From an uncultured Verrucomicrobiota bacterium (GTDB taxonomy: Bacteria; Verrucomicrobiota; Verrucomicrobiia; Chthoniobacterales; SZAS-18): 7,136 nt of DNA. The notes under the pieces are model-generated. The model saw only the letters and a program-made list of their open reading frames with translations. It was not told the origin of the DNA and did not search any database. A program made the position numbers and the translations under genes. How positions within the stretch are numbered: the stretch's first letter is position 1; every line of letters starts with the position of its first letter. The stretch lies in contig CALMVM010000250.1 of the NCBI GenBank assembly GCA_937873255.1, positions 1-7,136 on the forward strand, in the 5' to 3' direction. Shown one piece after another: positions 1 through 5,784 of this stretch.

Positions 1-299
1 TCCCTGAACAGGTCGAACGGATCGATCCCGCCGCCCGCCTGGCCGCGTCCCGCCCCGGCAGTTCCCTGCGAAAACGCGGCGTGGCCGTAGCGGTCGTAGG
101 CGGCGCGCTTGTCGGGGTCGTTGAGGATGTCGTACGCCTCGCCGAGTTCCTTGAATTTTTCCTCGGCCTTGGGGTCACCCGGATTTTTGTCGGGGTGGTA
201 CTGCACGGCCAGCCGACGGTAGGACTTCTTCAACTCGTCGCCGTTGGCGTTGCGCTGGACACTGAGGATTTCGTAATAGTCGCGTTTGACGGTAGCCAT
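1..299 (-). CDS. dnaJ: Molecular chaperone DnaJ, N-terminal part (cut by left edge)
   Basis: This is the first 99 codons of DnaJ (Hsp40), the cytoplasmic co-chaperone that delivers unfolded clients to DnaK and stimulates its ATPase. The protein starts [12 protein letters not shown], a typical J-domain opening. The conserved HPDK motif that contacts DnaK is at about residues 40-43, followed by [12 protein letters not shown] and the J-domain end [11 protein letters not shown]. After about residue 75 comes a Gly/Ala-rich linker ending in DPFDLF, which is characteristic of full-length type I or II DnaJ rather than a stand-alone J-protein. The zinc-finger and client-binding regions lie outside the window. 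The ATG at 297-299 fits the usual DnaJ start exactly. No Shine-Dalgarno sequence precedes it; the leader is pyrimidine-rich. No CIRCE-type inverted repeat was seen upstream. The identification is secure. Confidence 0.97.
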   Translation of the reverse strand, partial: MATVKRDYYEILSVQRNANGDELKKSYRRLAVQYHPDKNPGDPKAEEKFKELGEAYDILNDPDKRAAYDRYGHAAFSQGTAGAGRGQAGGGIDPFDLFR

Positions 300-603
300 T
301 GCTAGAAAAGGTGCGGCGTGGACCCGGAGGAAACGTCGGCGACAGGAGACGCGTCCCTTGCCTTCGCAAGCCGGAACATCACCGAAAATCAGCCCTTTCC
401 TCCCGGACAAGCCCGGGCGCTAAACTACAGGATGGCCGGGGCGTGCGCAACCGCTCGGTGGCCTTCGCCCCCTCAGACCGCCCGTACCGCGGAATACAAG
501 GCCGCGCCGACCGCACACGCAACGGCCGGGAACGACTCCGTCCGTAGAGCCGCGATTTGATTATCGTCTCACACGTCCTGCCGACCCGGCACGGACGCGG
601 CGC
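300..603. other. Intergenic region upstream of dnaJ, no gene recognised
   Basis: These 304 bases separate dnaJ from the small membrane-protein gene. The plus-strand open frames here are arginine- and proline-rich and look like chance frames in GC-rich DNA. On the minus strand, TTGCGC (445-450) and TAGTTT (422-427) are 17 bases apart and could be a weak promoter for dnaJ, but each box matches the sigma70 consensus at only about half its positions. A small hairpin, CCCGG and CCGGG around a 6-base loop, lies at 402-417. No CIRCE element (GCACTC-N9-GAGTGC type) is present. Nothing else is supported. Confidence 0.5.
575..596 (-). terminator. Hairpin after the 43-residue membrane-protein gene
   Basis: GTCC and TGCC pair with GGCA and GGAC around a 5-base loop, with one bulged base, giving an 8-bp GC-rich stem. 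It begins 8 bases past the stop codon of the small minus-strand gene. No T-tract follows on the minus strand, so it would be a weak or factor-dependent terminator, or a 3'-end stabilising structure. In GC-rich DNA such a hairpin can also arise by chance. Confidence 0.3.
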
Positions 604-735
604 CTACTTCCCGAACATCTTGAGCACGATGAAAATGAGAATCGCTCCACCGAAGCCGCCGCCGCACAGCAAGTACAACAACGACCAACCTGCTGCCGCC
701 ACCATCATCGGAACCAACGCGAGGAGAGTAATCAT
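604..735 (-). CDS. Small hydrophobic membrane protein, 43 residues
   Basis: A short frame from ATG (733-735) to TAG (604-606) encodes a 43-residue protein opening MITLLALVPMMVAAAGW. It has two hydrophobic stretches, about residues 2-23 and 29-38. A glycine-rich turn with a single cysteine (CGGGFGG, residues 24-30) separates them, and it ends in a short basic tail, KMFGK. The composition is what a real small inner-membrane protein shows: strongly hydrophobic, no arginine, and a positive tail that may stay in the cytoplasm. Chance frames in this DNA are instead rich in Arg, Pro and Ala. The glycine-rich break between two helices could form a hairpin in the membrane. It points the same way as dnaJ, 304 bases upstream of it, and is divergent from the DUF2167 gene. 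No Shine-Dalgarno is seen, as for the other genes here. The function is unknown to me. Confidence 0.6.
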   Translation of the reverse strand: MITLLALVPMMVAAAGWSLLYLLCGGGFGGAILIFIVLKMFGK

Positions 736-809
736 GCCGGAACACTAGGCAGCGCCCAGCACATTGCCAGTGGATTTTGCAAGACGCGGCCCCGATCCGA
801 GGAATGGGC

Positions 810-838
810 TTGTCTAGCCGAGCCGCGACCTGTTATTC
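810..838 (+). promoter_or_regulatory. Possible weak promoter for the DUF2167 gene
   Basis: TTGTCT (810-815) and TTATTC (833-838) are 17 bases apart on the plus strand, just upstream of the start codon. Each box only partly matches the sigma70 consensus. Transcription would begin near 845, which leaves almost no leader before the ATG at 854. The call is tentative. Confidence 0.22.
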
Positions 839-853
839 CGGACCGTGGATTCC

Positions 854-1852
854 ATGAAACGCGTTTCTTTCCTCCATCGCTGGCCGCACATCGCCGCCGG
901 GTTGTTCGCCCTGGCCGTGATGCTACTGCCCGGTACCGCTCCGGCCGATGCCCCCGCCAGCCCGGCCGTGCCCACTCCGTCCGCCAACAGCCACCGCAAA
1001 ACCGAAGCGGAACTCACGTCTATCGCCGACAACCTCCAGCCGAAGCACGGCAAGATCACCCTGCAAAACGGCGTCGTGACCCTCGATGTCCCCGAGCAGT
1101 TCGACTTCCTGGACGCCGCCGATGCCCGCAAGGTGATCGTGGACCTCTTCGGCAATCCGCCCAACGTCGCGGACGGCGTGTTGGGGATGATCGTGCCCGC
1201 CGGCCAGCGGATGGACGAAGCGCGTTCCTGGGGCGCGACGATCTCCTATCTCGACGAGGGTTACGTCAAGGACGACGACGCGGAAAAGATCAATTACGAC
1301 GACATGCTCAAGCAGATGAAGGAGAGCATGGAGGAACGCAACGCCGAGCGGACCAAAAACGGCTACCCGGCCCTGCATCTGGTTGGCTGGGCCCAGCCGC
1401 CGCACTACGACAAGGAGGCGAAAAAATTGTACTGGGCCAAGGAACTGGCCAGCGATGGCGCTCAGTCTCATTCGCTCAACTACGAGATCCGCATCCTCGG
1501 CCGCCGGGGCATCCTGGTCGTCGAACCCATCGCACGCATGCAGGAACTCGACGAGGTCACGCAGGCCGCGCCGCAAATCCTGAAGATGATCGAGTTCAAC
1601 CAGGGCAACCGCTACGCCGACTTCAATCCGAAAACCGACAAGGTGGCTCCCTACGCGCTGGCGGGTTTGATCGGTGGTGGGCTGCTGCTGGCCAAGGTAG
1701 GCGGACTCAAGTGGTTGTTTGCCGCATTGCTCGCCGCGAAGAAGTTTGTGATCGTCGGCCTCGTCGCCGTCGGGGCGTTTTTCAAACGCCTGTTCGGCGG
1801 TGGGACAAAGGTCAACACCGACCGGCCCGGACCGCCGACGGGGGTGGTTTGA
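854..1852 (+). CDS. DUF2167 family membrane-anchored secreted protein
   Basis: This 332-residue protein matches the DUF2167 family of uncharacterised membrane-anchored proteins. I recognise it from the order of conserved blocks. One is the GMIVPAG segment (about 113-119) followed by the acidic SYLDEGYVKDDDA stretch. Next is the WAQPPHYD block (179-186) with YWAKEL shortly after, then LNYEIRILGRRG (208-219). The N-terminus MKRVSFLHRW plus a hydrophobic core ending near PADA (about residue 33) is a clear signal peptide, so the bulk should be outside the cytoplasm. The C-terminus has two hydrophobic segments (about 265-283 and 288-310) and a basic end, KRLFGG, as expected for a membrane anchor. 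The family role is not established. The ATG at 854 is preferred over the in-frame GTG at 845 because it places MKR directly before the signal core. It is convergent with the amidase gene, only 18 bases away, with no clear terminator between. Confidence 0.88.
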   Translation: MKRVSFLHRWPHIAAGLFALAVMLLPGTAPADAPASPAVPTPSANSHRKTEAELTSIADNLQPKHGKITLQNGVVTLDVPEQFDFLDAADARKVIVDLFGNPPNVADGVLGMIVPAGQRMDEARSWGATISYLDEGYVKDDDAEKINYDDMLKQMKESMEERNAERTKNGYPALHLVGWAQPPHYDKEAKKLYWAKELASDGAQSHSLNYEIRILGRRGILVVEPIARMQELDEVTQAAPQILKMIEFNQGNRYADFNPKTDKVAPYALAGLIGGGLLLAKVGGLKWLFAALLAAKKFVIVGLVAVGAFFKRLFGGGTKVNTDRPGPPTGVV

Positions 1853-1870
1853 AACGCTCGACGCGGAGGA

Positions 1871-2626
1871 TCAGCGCGTCACCTGCGCGATCAGTTCCCG
1901 CGCGATGGCGTCGGCCCAGGCGGAGAAAATCTCGTCGTGCTTGTCCACGAAGAAGGTTTGTTCCAGGCTCGTGCTGTCGAGAAATTCCACTTCCAGATGA
2001 CACGATGGGATCGTCCGCGTCGCGGGGTTCTGGTTGAGCTGGAAGAACAGGTAGGAACCCCAGTTGCCGTGCAATTCGTGGTCGTCCTGCCACGATGCCT
2101 TCGGGGTCTGCGGACGGTATTTTTTCGTCACGTTTTCCACCGCGCCGGCCATCGCTAGCCCGAACGCCTTGTCCTCGTCGAAGTTCGGATTGTTGGCCTT
2201 GCGCTGGATCACCGCACGCGGGCCGCTCGCGCGGTGGCCGTCGTCGGAGTTAAAATGGATCGACATGAAACACGCCGCGTGCGCGTCGGCGGCGACGGCG
2301 GCGCGCCGGGTGAAATCCAGGTTCACGTCGGTGTCGCGGGTGAGCACGACTTTGACCTTGCCCGCGCGCCCGGCGTCGCTGGCCTCGATCCGCGCGGCCA
2401 CGAGTTTGGCGAGCTGGAGCGTGAGGTCTTTTTCCAGGAGATGATGGGCGACGCTGGTGGCGTTGTTGCTCGTGCTCTTGTTGTGCGCCGCGTCGCTGCC
2501 GGCGTCGCGCGGTCCGCCGTGGCCGGGGTCGATGACGATGACGCGCGGCCCCTGCGCCCGGGCCGAGGGTGATAGCAAACCGACACAGGCAACGAACAAC
2601 AGGAAGCGGAGGATCTTGGCGTGCAT
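1871..2626 (-). CDS. Secreted N-acetylmuramoyl-L-alanine amidase (Amidase_3, zinc)
   Basis: This 251-residue enzyme is predicted to cleave the amide bond between N-acetylmuramic acid and L-alanine in peptidoglycan, acting in the periplasm. An N-terminal signal peptide (MHAKILRFLLFVACVGLL, cleavage near SARAQ at 21-25) precedes a single catalytic domain that fills the rest of the protein. Expected Amidase_3 residues are present: His36 in DPGHGG, Glu65 in LEKDLTL and His124 in SIHFNS as zinc ligands, and Glu212 in LEVEFLDS as the likely catalytic glutamate. No AMIN, LysM or SPOR cell-wall-binding domain is present. The stretch between His36 and Glu65 is longer than in compact family members and rich in Asn, Ser and His. 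The gene is last in the grpE cluster, starting 6 bases after the preceding stop codon. The family assignment is firm, but the physiological role (cell separation, recycling or remodelling) cannot be read from the sequence. Confidence 0.93.
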   Translation of the reverse strand: MHAKILRFLLFVACVGLLSPSARAQGPRVIVIDPGHGGPRDAGSDAAHNKSTSNNATSVAHHLLEKDLTLQLAKLVAARIEASDAGRAGKVKVVLTRDTDVNLDFTRRAAVAADAHAACFMSIHFNSDDGHRASGPRAVIQRKANNPNFDEDKAFGLAMAGAVENVTKKYRPQTPKASWQDDHELHGNWGSYLFFQLNQNPATRTIPSCHLEVEFLDSTSLEQTFFVDKHDEIFSAWADAIARELIAQVTR

Positions 2627-2632
2627 TGGGAA

Positions 2633-2950
2633 TCAGAACGCATCGGCAAACGCCCGCAGGTGCGCGGAGATATCCCGGTCGGGCAGGGCCATCATCTCGA
2701 CGAGGCGCTGCTTCATCGCGTCGTATTTCCCGGTCCCCGCCGCCTCGTCCGGTGCGAAGGCGGTGTGTACGAACAACCCGTAGATGCCGCACGTCACCGC
2801 GAACGGCGCGACGATGCCGCCCCGCTCCAGGGTGATGCGTGCGCCGGCCGGGTGTTCCTCGTCGCGCAAAATCAGACCGCCCTCGGTGCCGTGGCGGCCG
2901 ACCGTGCGCCCGCCTTCAAAGGGTTGCCAGTCGAGGGAGTCGGAATCCAC
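2633..2950 (-). CDS. Uncharacterised 105-residue protein coupled to grpE
   Basis: I do not recognise this family. The protein is 105 residues, with no signal peptide and no convincing membrane helix, so it is probably cytoplasmic. It begins DSDSLDWQPFEGG. The middle (about 20-62) looks like a compact beta-rich fold: GTEGGLILRDEEHPAGARIT, followed by IVAPFAVTCGIYGLFVHT. The C-terminal third (about 74-105) is probably helical, with KYDAMKQRLVEMMAL. The start is a GTG (2948-2950) that shares one base with the grpE stop codon in the sequence TAGTG, an arrangement typical of translational coupling. A purine-rich stretch, AAGGGAAAAGAG, lies just before it. The amidase follows 6 bases later. Its position between a chaperone cofactor and an envelope enzyme gives no clear functional clue. 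The regular composition and tight packing support a real gene. Confidence 0.82.
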   Translation of the reverse strand: MDSDSLDWQPFEGGRTVGRHGTEGGLILRDEEHPAGARITLERGGIVAPFAVTCGIYGLFVHTAFAPDEAAGTGKYDAMKQRLVEMMALPDRDISAHLRAFADAF

Positions 2951-3531
2951 TACTCTTTTCCCTTGGAAACGAAAACGCTCGCCGGCCGCAGGAGCCGGTC
3001 GCGCAGTTTGTAGCCCTTGCGTTGGACGCGGATCACGTTGCCCTCGGGCACCTCGGCGTTGGCCTCTTCGCCGAGCGCCTCGTGCAGGTTGGGGTCGAAT
3101 TTCTGCCCGGCGGCGTCGATGATCGTCATGCCGCTCTCCGACAGGAAACCTTCCAACTGCTTCTGCACCATCCCCATGCCGACCAGCACGGCCGAGCCTT
3201 CACCCGCCGTGCGGCGTGCTTCGGTCATGCCGAGTTCGAAGTTGTCGAGGACGGGCAGGAGACGCTCCAGCAGGCTGCCATTGGCGTAGCGCACGGCGTC
3301 TTCCTTCTCGCGCTGGAGGCGTTTGCGGGTGTTGTCGATGTCAGCGCGGTCGCGCAAGGCCTGGTCGCGCATCGCGTTCACCTCCGACTGGAGGCGCGTG
3401 GCGCGGGCCTCGGCGGTTTCGGGGGCGGGCGCGGCGGTTTCGGGAGTGGGCGGCGCGTCGGCCGTTCCCTCGTTTTCGGGCGAGGAGGGCTTGCCGTCGA
3501 TGCGCGTGGTCGTGTTTTCAGGAGTGGTCAT
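2950..3531 (-). CDS. grpE: Nucleotide exchange factor GrpE
   Basis: GrpE (193 residues, a usual length) releases ADP from DnaK and so resets the Hsp70 cycle in the cytoplasm. Residues 1-45 are disordered and rich in Pro, Glu, Thr and Ala, with a PETA repeat. The long dimerising coiled coil follows at about 45-95 and contains the family marker ADIDNTRKRLQREKEDA (63-79). PVLDNFELG (93-101) and the helical bundle come next. The C-terminal beta domain that touches DnaK carries KFDPNLHEA (144-152) and the hallmark GYKLRDRLLRPASVFV (173-188). The start ATG overlaps the upstream phosphatase stop as ATGA, and no Shine-Dalgarno precedes it, so its translation probably depends on ribosomes finishing the phosphatase gene. 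Its own stop overlaps the next start by one base. dnaJ lies about 2.6 kb further on, on the same strand; dnaK is not in the window. The identification is certain. Confidence 0.98.
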   Translation of the reverse strand: MTTPENTTTRIDGKPSSPENEGTADAPPTPETAAPAPETAEARATRLQSEVNAMRDQALRDRADIDNTRKRLQREKEDAVRYANGSLLERLLPVLDNFELGMTEARRTAGEGSAVLVGMGMVQKQLEGFLSESGMTIIDAAGQKFDPNLHEALGEEANAEVPEGNVIRVQRKGYKLRDRLLRPASVFVSKGKE

Positions 3532-4994
3532 AGCTTACGAATGACAATCAACGTAATATCGTCGTTCTGTGGCTGTGCGCCTGAAAAATTCCGCAGATCG
3601 TCGGTCAGCCGCTTGACGATGGCCGGTGCTCCCTCGGGGGCGGCGGTCTGCACAGCCTGGATCATCTTTTCCATGCCGAACTCCATGCCGTTCAGGTCGA
3701 GCGCCTCGGTCACGCCGTCGGTGTAGAGCACCAGGCAATCGTCCTTTTCGAGGTTGACGGTGTAGTTGCGCGTGAGCCGGTCGAACACCGCGCCCGCGTC
3801 CACGCCGAGCGCCATGCCGGGTGGGTTGACCTTTGCCACCTTGCGGTCGCGTGCCGTGTAGAGCAGCGGCGCGTCGTGCCCGGCCCGCGCGAGGGAGATC
3901 GCCCCCGCCGCGCCGTCGAGGATGATGTATGCCATTGAGATGAACATGTCCTCCTTCATGTCGGGGAAGAGCTGCCGGTTGACCTTCCGCAGCACGTCGG
4001 CCGGGCTAGCGTTGCTCGGGGCCTGCGAGCGCAGCACGCTGCGGCACATCGCCATGATGAGGCTCGCCGGCACGCCCTTGCCCGACACGTCGGCGATGAC
4101 GATGCCGAAGTGTTCCTCGTCCACCTTGATGTAATCGAAATAATCCCCCGACACCTGCCGCGCCGGGATGTTGATGCCGCTAATCTCGAATCCCTTGACC
4201 TCCGGCGATGTGCTCGGCAGGAGGATGCGCTGGATGTCGCGGGCGATTTCCAGGTCGCGGTCGAGGCGCTTCTTTTCGTTGGCCTCCGAGTACACGATGG
4301 CGTTGTAGAGCGCGAACGCCGACTGCTCGGCAATCGCCTGGAACACCTCGAAGTCCACCTCCGTGAACGGCACGCCCATCGGCCCGTTGGCGAGCGCGAG
4401 CACGCCGAGGTTCTCGCCCGCGTAGAGCAGCGGCGCGACGATGGCGGACTCCGTGCGCAGGGTGGTGTCGCGCAGGGCGTTGAGCCGCGCGTCCTGCTCG
4501 GCCGAGGGAAGAAAGAGCGGCTCCTTGTTCAACCACACGCTGCGCAGGATGCCGTCGCCGTCGGCGTTCGCGGCGTCGCGTCCGGCGTCGAGCGGGACGG
4601 GGTGCAGCCGCAGGTAACTATCCAGCGCCACCGGCGTCGTGGCCGCCTGCTGGAGGATGTGCGCGGGCACGGCCACCAGCGGCGGGCAGCCTTTCGAGAT
4701 GAACGTCGGGATGAGGATGCCACCGTTGCGGTCCACGAGGTACAACGCGCCGCCGTGCGCATCCAGGATGCGCGCCGCGCCCTCGACGATCATGCGGTGC
4801 AGTTCCGTCGGCCGCAGCGCGTCGGAAAACGCCGACCCGAGGCCATGCAGGAATTCAAAGACGCGGCCTTCCTCGATCTTCAGGTCATCCAGGCGTTTCT
4901 GCGTAACGCGCAGGATCTGGCGCTGCCGCCGGTAGGAGTAGTACGAACCCGCTACCGTCAGGACGAGCAGTCCGAGGAGCAGGGGCGTCCACAT
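3528..4994 (-). CDS. Membrane-anchored GAF and SpoIIE/RsbU-type PP2C phosphatase
   Basis: This 488-residue signalling phosphatase is of the RsbU/SpoIIE class. The family dephosphorylates STAS-domain antagonists so that they can bind anti-sigma kinases. It starts with one membrane helix (about 2-19), followed by a basic stretch (SYRRQRQILR) and a coiled coil, placing the rest in the cytoplasm. Residues about 45-235 look like a GAF sensor domain, with VAPLLYAGENLGVLALAN near its end, and a linker helix DLEIARDIQRILLP (about 247-260) follows. The PP2C domain occupies about 268-488, with metal-binding blocks GDYFDY (283-288), IADVSGKGVPASL (300-312), YTDGVTEA (425-432) and NDDIT (477-481); the key aspartates are all present. 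The ATG at 4992-4994 is preferred over an in-frame TTG at 5057, because that longer start would cross a terminator-like hairpin and add 21 unconvincing residues. The likely substrate is the STAS protein encoded just upstream. The ligand sensed by GAF is unknown. Confidence 0.93.
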   Translation of the reverse strand: MWTPLLLGLLVLTVAGSYYSYRRQRQILRVTQKRLDDLKIEEGRVFEFLHGLGSAFSDALRPTELHRMIVEGAARILDAHGGALYLVDRNGGILIPTFISKGCPPLVAVPAHILQQAATTPVALDSYLRLHPVPLDAGRDAANADGDGILRSVWLNKEPLFLPSAEQDARLNALRDTTLRTESAIVAPLLYAGENLGVLALANGPMGVPFTEVDFEVFQAIAEQSAFALYNAIVYSEANEKKRLDRDLEIARDIQRILLPSTSPEVKGFEISGINIPARQVSGDYFDYIKVDEEHFGIVIADVSGKGVPASLIMAMCRSVLRSQAPSNASPADVLRKVNRQLFPDMKEDMFISMAYIILDGAAGAISLARAGHDAPLLYTARDRKVAKVNPPGMALGVDAGAVFDRLTRNYTVNLEKDDCLVLYTDGVTEALDLNGMEFGMEKMIQAVQTAAPEGAPAIVKRLTDDLRNFSGAQPQNDDITLIVIRKL

Positions 4995-5033
4995 GAGGCA
5001 ATAGCTAGTCGGAAAAAGGCGCGGTCTGGAAGC

Positions 5034-5051
5034 AAAAACACTTCCGAGTGT
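5034..5051 (-). terminator. Terminator or attenuator between STAS and phosphatase genes
   Basis: On the minus strand ACACT-CGGA-AGTGT forms a 5-bp hairpin with a 4-base loop, directly followed by a run of T (5034-5038) and then GCTT. This is the usual layout of an intrinsic terminator, although the stem is short and only moderately GC-rich. It lies 85 bases after the STAS stop codon and 40 bases before the phosphatase start, so it could end the STAS message or let only part of transcription through. A second small hairpin, GGCGC and GCGCC around a 6-base loop (5082-5097), lies between it and the STAS gene. Confidence 0.5.
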
Positions 5052-5135
5052 CAGCAAGCCCCCAACACAGTAACGGATGACGGCGCGGGTTTGCGCCCAG
5101 TTTCTGCGATTTGGCCCGGATTTTCTCGCGCCGGA

Positions 5136-5675
5136 TCAATCCAGCGACTCGGTCGAGTGGAGGTCCTGCTTGAGATAATCGATCACGTCCTTGAACTTGC
5201 ACAGGTTCTCCGGGTCGGCGTCCACGAGCGCCTGGTGAGCGGCGATCATCGTCTCGGTGACGGTACGTTTGTCGACGGGCGCGGCGGCCTCGCCGGGCAG
5301 GGCGTCCTTCGCCTCGGGATGCGCGCTGGCGCAGTCGTTGCTGGCCGGGCCGTCGCTGCCTTCCAGGGAAAGGATCTGGTCGAGACCGAGACCTTCGAGG
5401 AGGTTGGTGTTGCGCTCGTTCGGATTGATGACGTGCAGTTCGCCCTGGCCGATGCCGTGCAGACGCAGAGCGACGCCGGTCAGCGTGCCCATGAAGGTGG
5501 AATCCATCACCGGGCAATCGGCGAGGTCCACGACGAAATTTCGGTGCCCGCGGTCGATCATCGCGTTGGCGAACTTCTTGATGCCGGTGCTGTTCTGGAA
5601 CGAGCCTTTGCCCTGGACGCGGATGCAGACGACTTTCTGGTTGCAGCCGACCAGGATGGTGGGGTTGGGGTTCAC
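5136..5675 (-). CDS. STAS-domain anti-sigma-factor antagonist (RsbV/SpoIIAA-like) with C-terminal extension
   Basis: In this family an unphosphorylated STAS protein binds an RsbW-type kinase and frees a sigma factor or other partner; phosphorylation of one serine blocks this. The 179-residue protein has a STAS domain at about 1-108. The strand FVVDLADCPVMDSTFMGTL (47-65) contains the classic DS phospho-site, Asp58-Ser59, and HVINPNERNTNLLEGLGLDQI (81-101) matches the last strand and helix of the fold. Unlike a minimal RsbV (about 110 residues), it carries about 70 extra residues. These are an Ala/Pro/Asp-rich linker (about 108-135), then a helical segment (about 136-172) with MIAAHQALVDADPENLCKFK and VIDYLKQDL. 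The start is GTG at 5673-5675; no ATG fits. A well-formed promoter lies just upstream. The phosphatase gene follows and probably acts on it. No matching kinase is in the window. Confidence 0.9.
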   Translation of the reverse strand: MNPNPTILVGCNQKVVCIRVQGKGSFQNSTGIKKFANAMIDRGHRNFVVDLADCPVMDSTFMGTLTGVALRLHGIGQGELHVINPNERNTNLLEGLGLDQILSLEGSDGPASNDCASAHPEAKDALPGEAAAPVDKRTVTETMIAAHQALVDADPENLCKFKDVIDYLKQDLHSTESLD

Positions 5676-5696
5676 GGGATGTTTGGGAGGGAAACC

Positions 5697-5724
5697 AATA
5701 TAGGCCCCGGCGCGAGGGCGTCAA
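5697..5724 (-). promoter_or_regulatory. Sigma70-like promoter for the STAS gene
   Basis: On the minus strand TTGACG (5719-5724) and TATATT (5697-5702) are separated by 16 bases, each matching the consensus at five of six positions. This is the best promoter-like sequence I found in the window. Transcription would begin near 5690, giving a leader of only about 15 bases before the GTG start. If the hairpin at 5034-5051 is read through, the same promoter could serve the phosphatase, grpE and amidase genes as well. Confidence 0.55.
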
Positions 5725-5784
5725 ACGCGGCGGCAGGCGGCCGGGACGGCTCTATTGGAGGATAATCATTTGCGATTCAGCGAG

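Noticed and set aside
300..430. A CIRCE or heat-shock operator in front of dnaJ
   Set aside because: No GCACTC/GAGTGC inverted repeat with a 9-base spacer was found in this stretch.
299..560. Two plus-strand frames of about 80 residues in the region upstream of dnaJ
   Set aside because: They overlap each other in different frames and are dominated by Arg, Pro and Ala. They show no start-site or fold evidence.
923..1576. A 217-residue minus-strand frame inside the DUF2167 gene
   Set aside because: The plus-strand DUF2167 assignment is strong over the same bases. The antisense frame is Arg/Val/His-rich with no motif.
3400..3480. Short direct repeats rich in GGCGG and TTTCGGG
   Set aside because: They encode the Pro/Glu/Thr/Ala repeat in the disordered N-terminus of GrpE, which is common in GrpE proteins.
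2839..3726. A 295-residue plus-strand frame antisense to grpE
   Set aside because: It overlaps grpE and the end of the phosphatase completely. Its composition is that of a complementary-strand shadow, and it has no domain signature.
4995..5057. An extended N-terminus for the phosphatase from a TTG start
   Set aside because: The extension spans the terminator-like hairpin, adds non-conserved-looking residues before the membrane helix and uses a rare start. The ATG at 4994 opens directly into the helix.
4110..5765. A 551-residue open frame on the plus strand, antisense to the phosphatase and STAS genes
   Set aside because: It is the mirror of two clear genes in GC-rich DNA with strong third-position bias. 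It is rich in Arg, Val, His and Asp, has no recognisable domain and crosses gene boundaries without regard to them.
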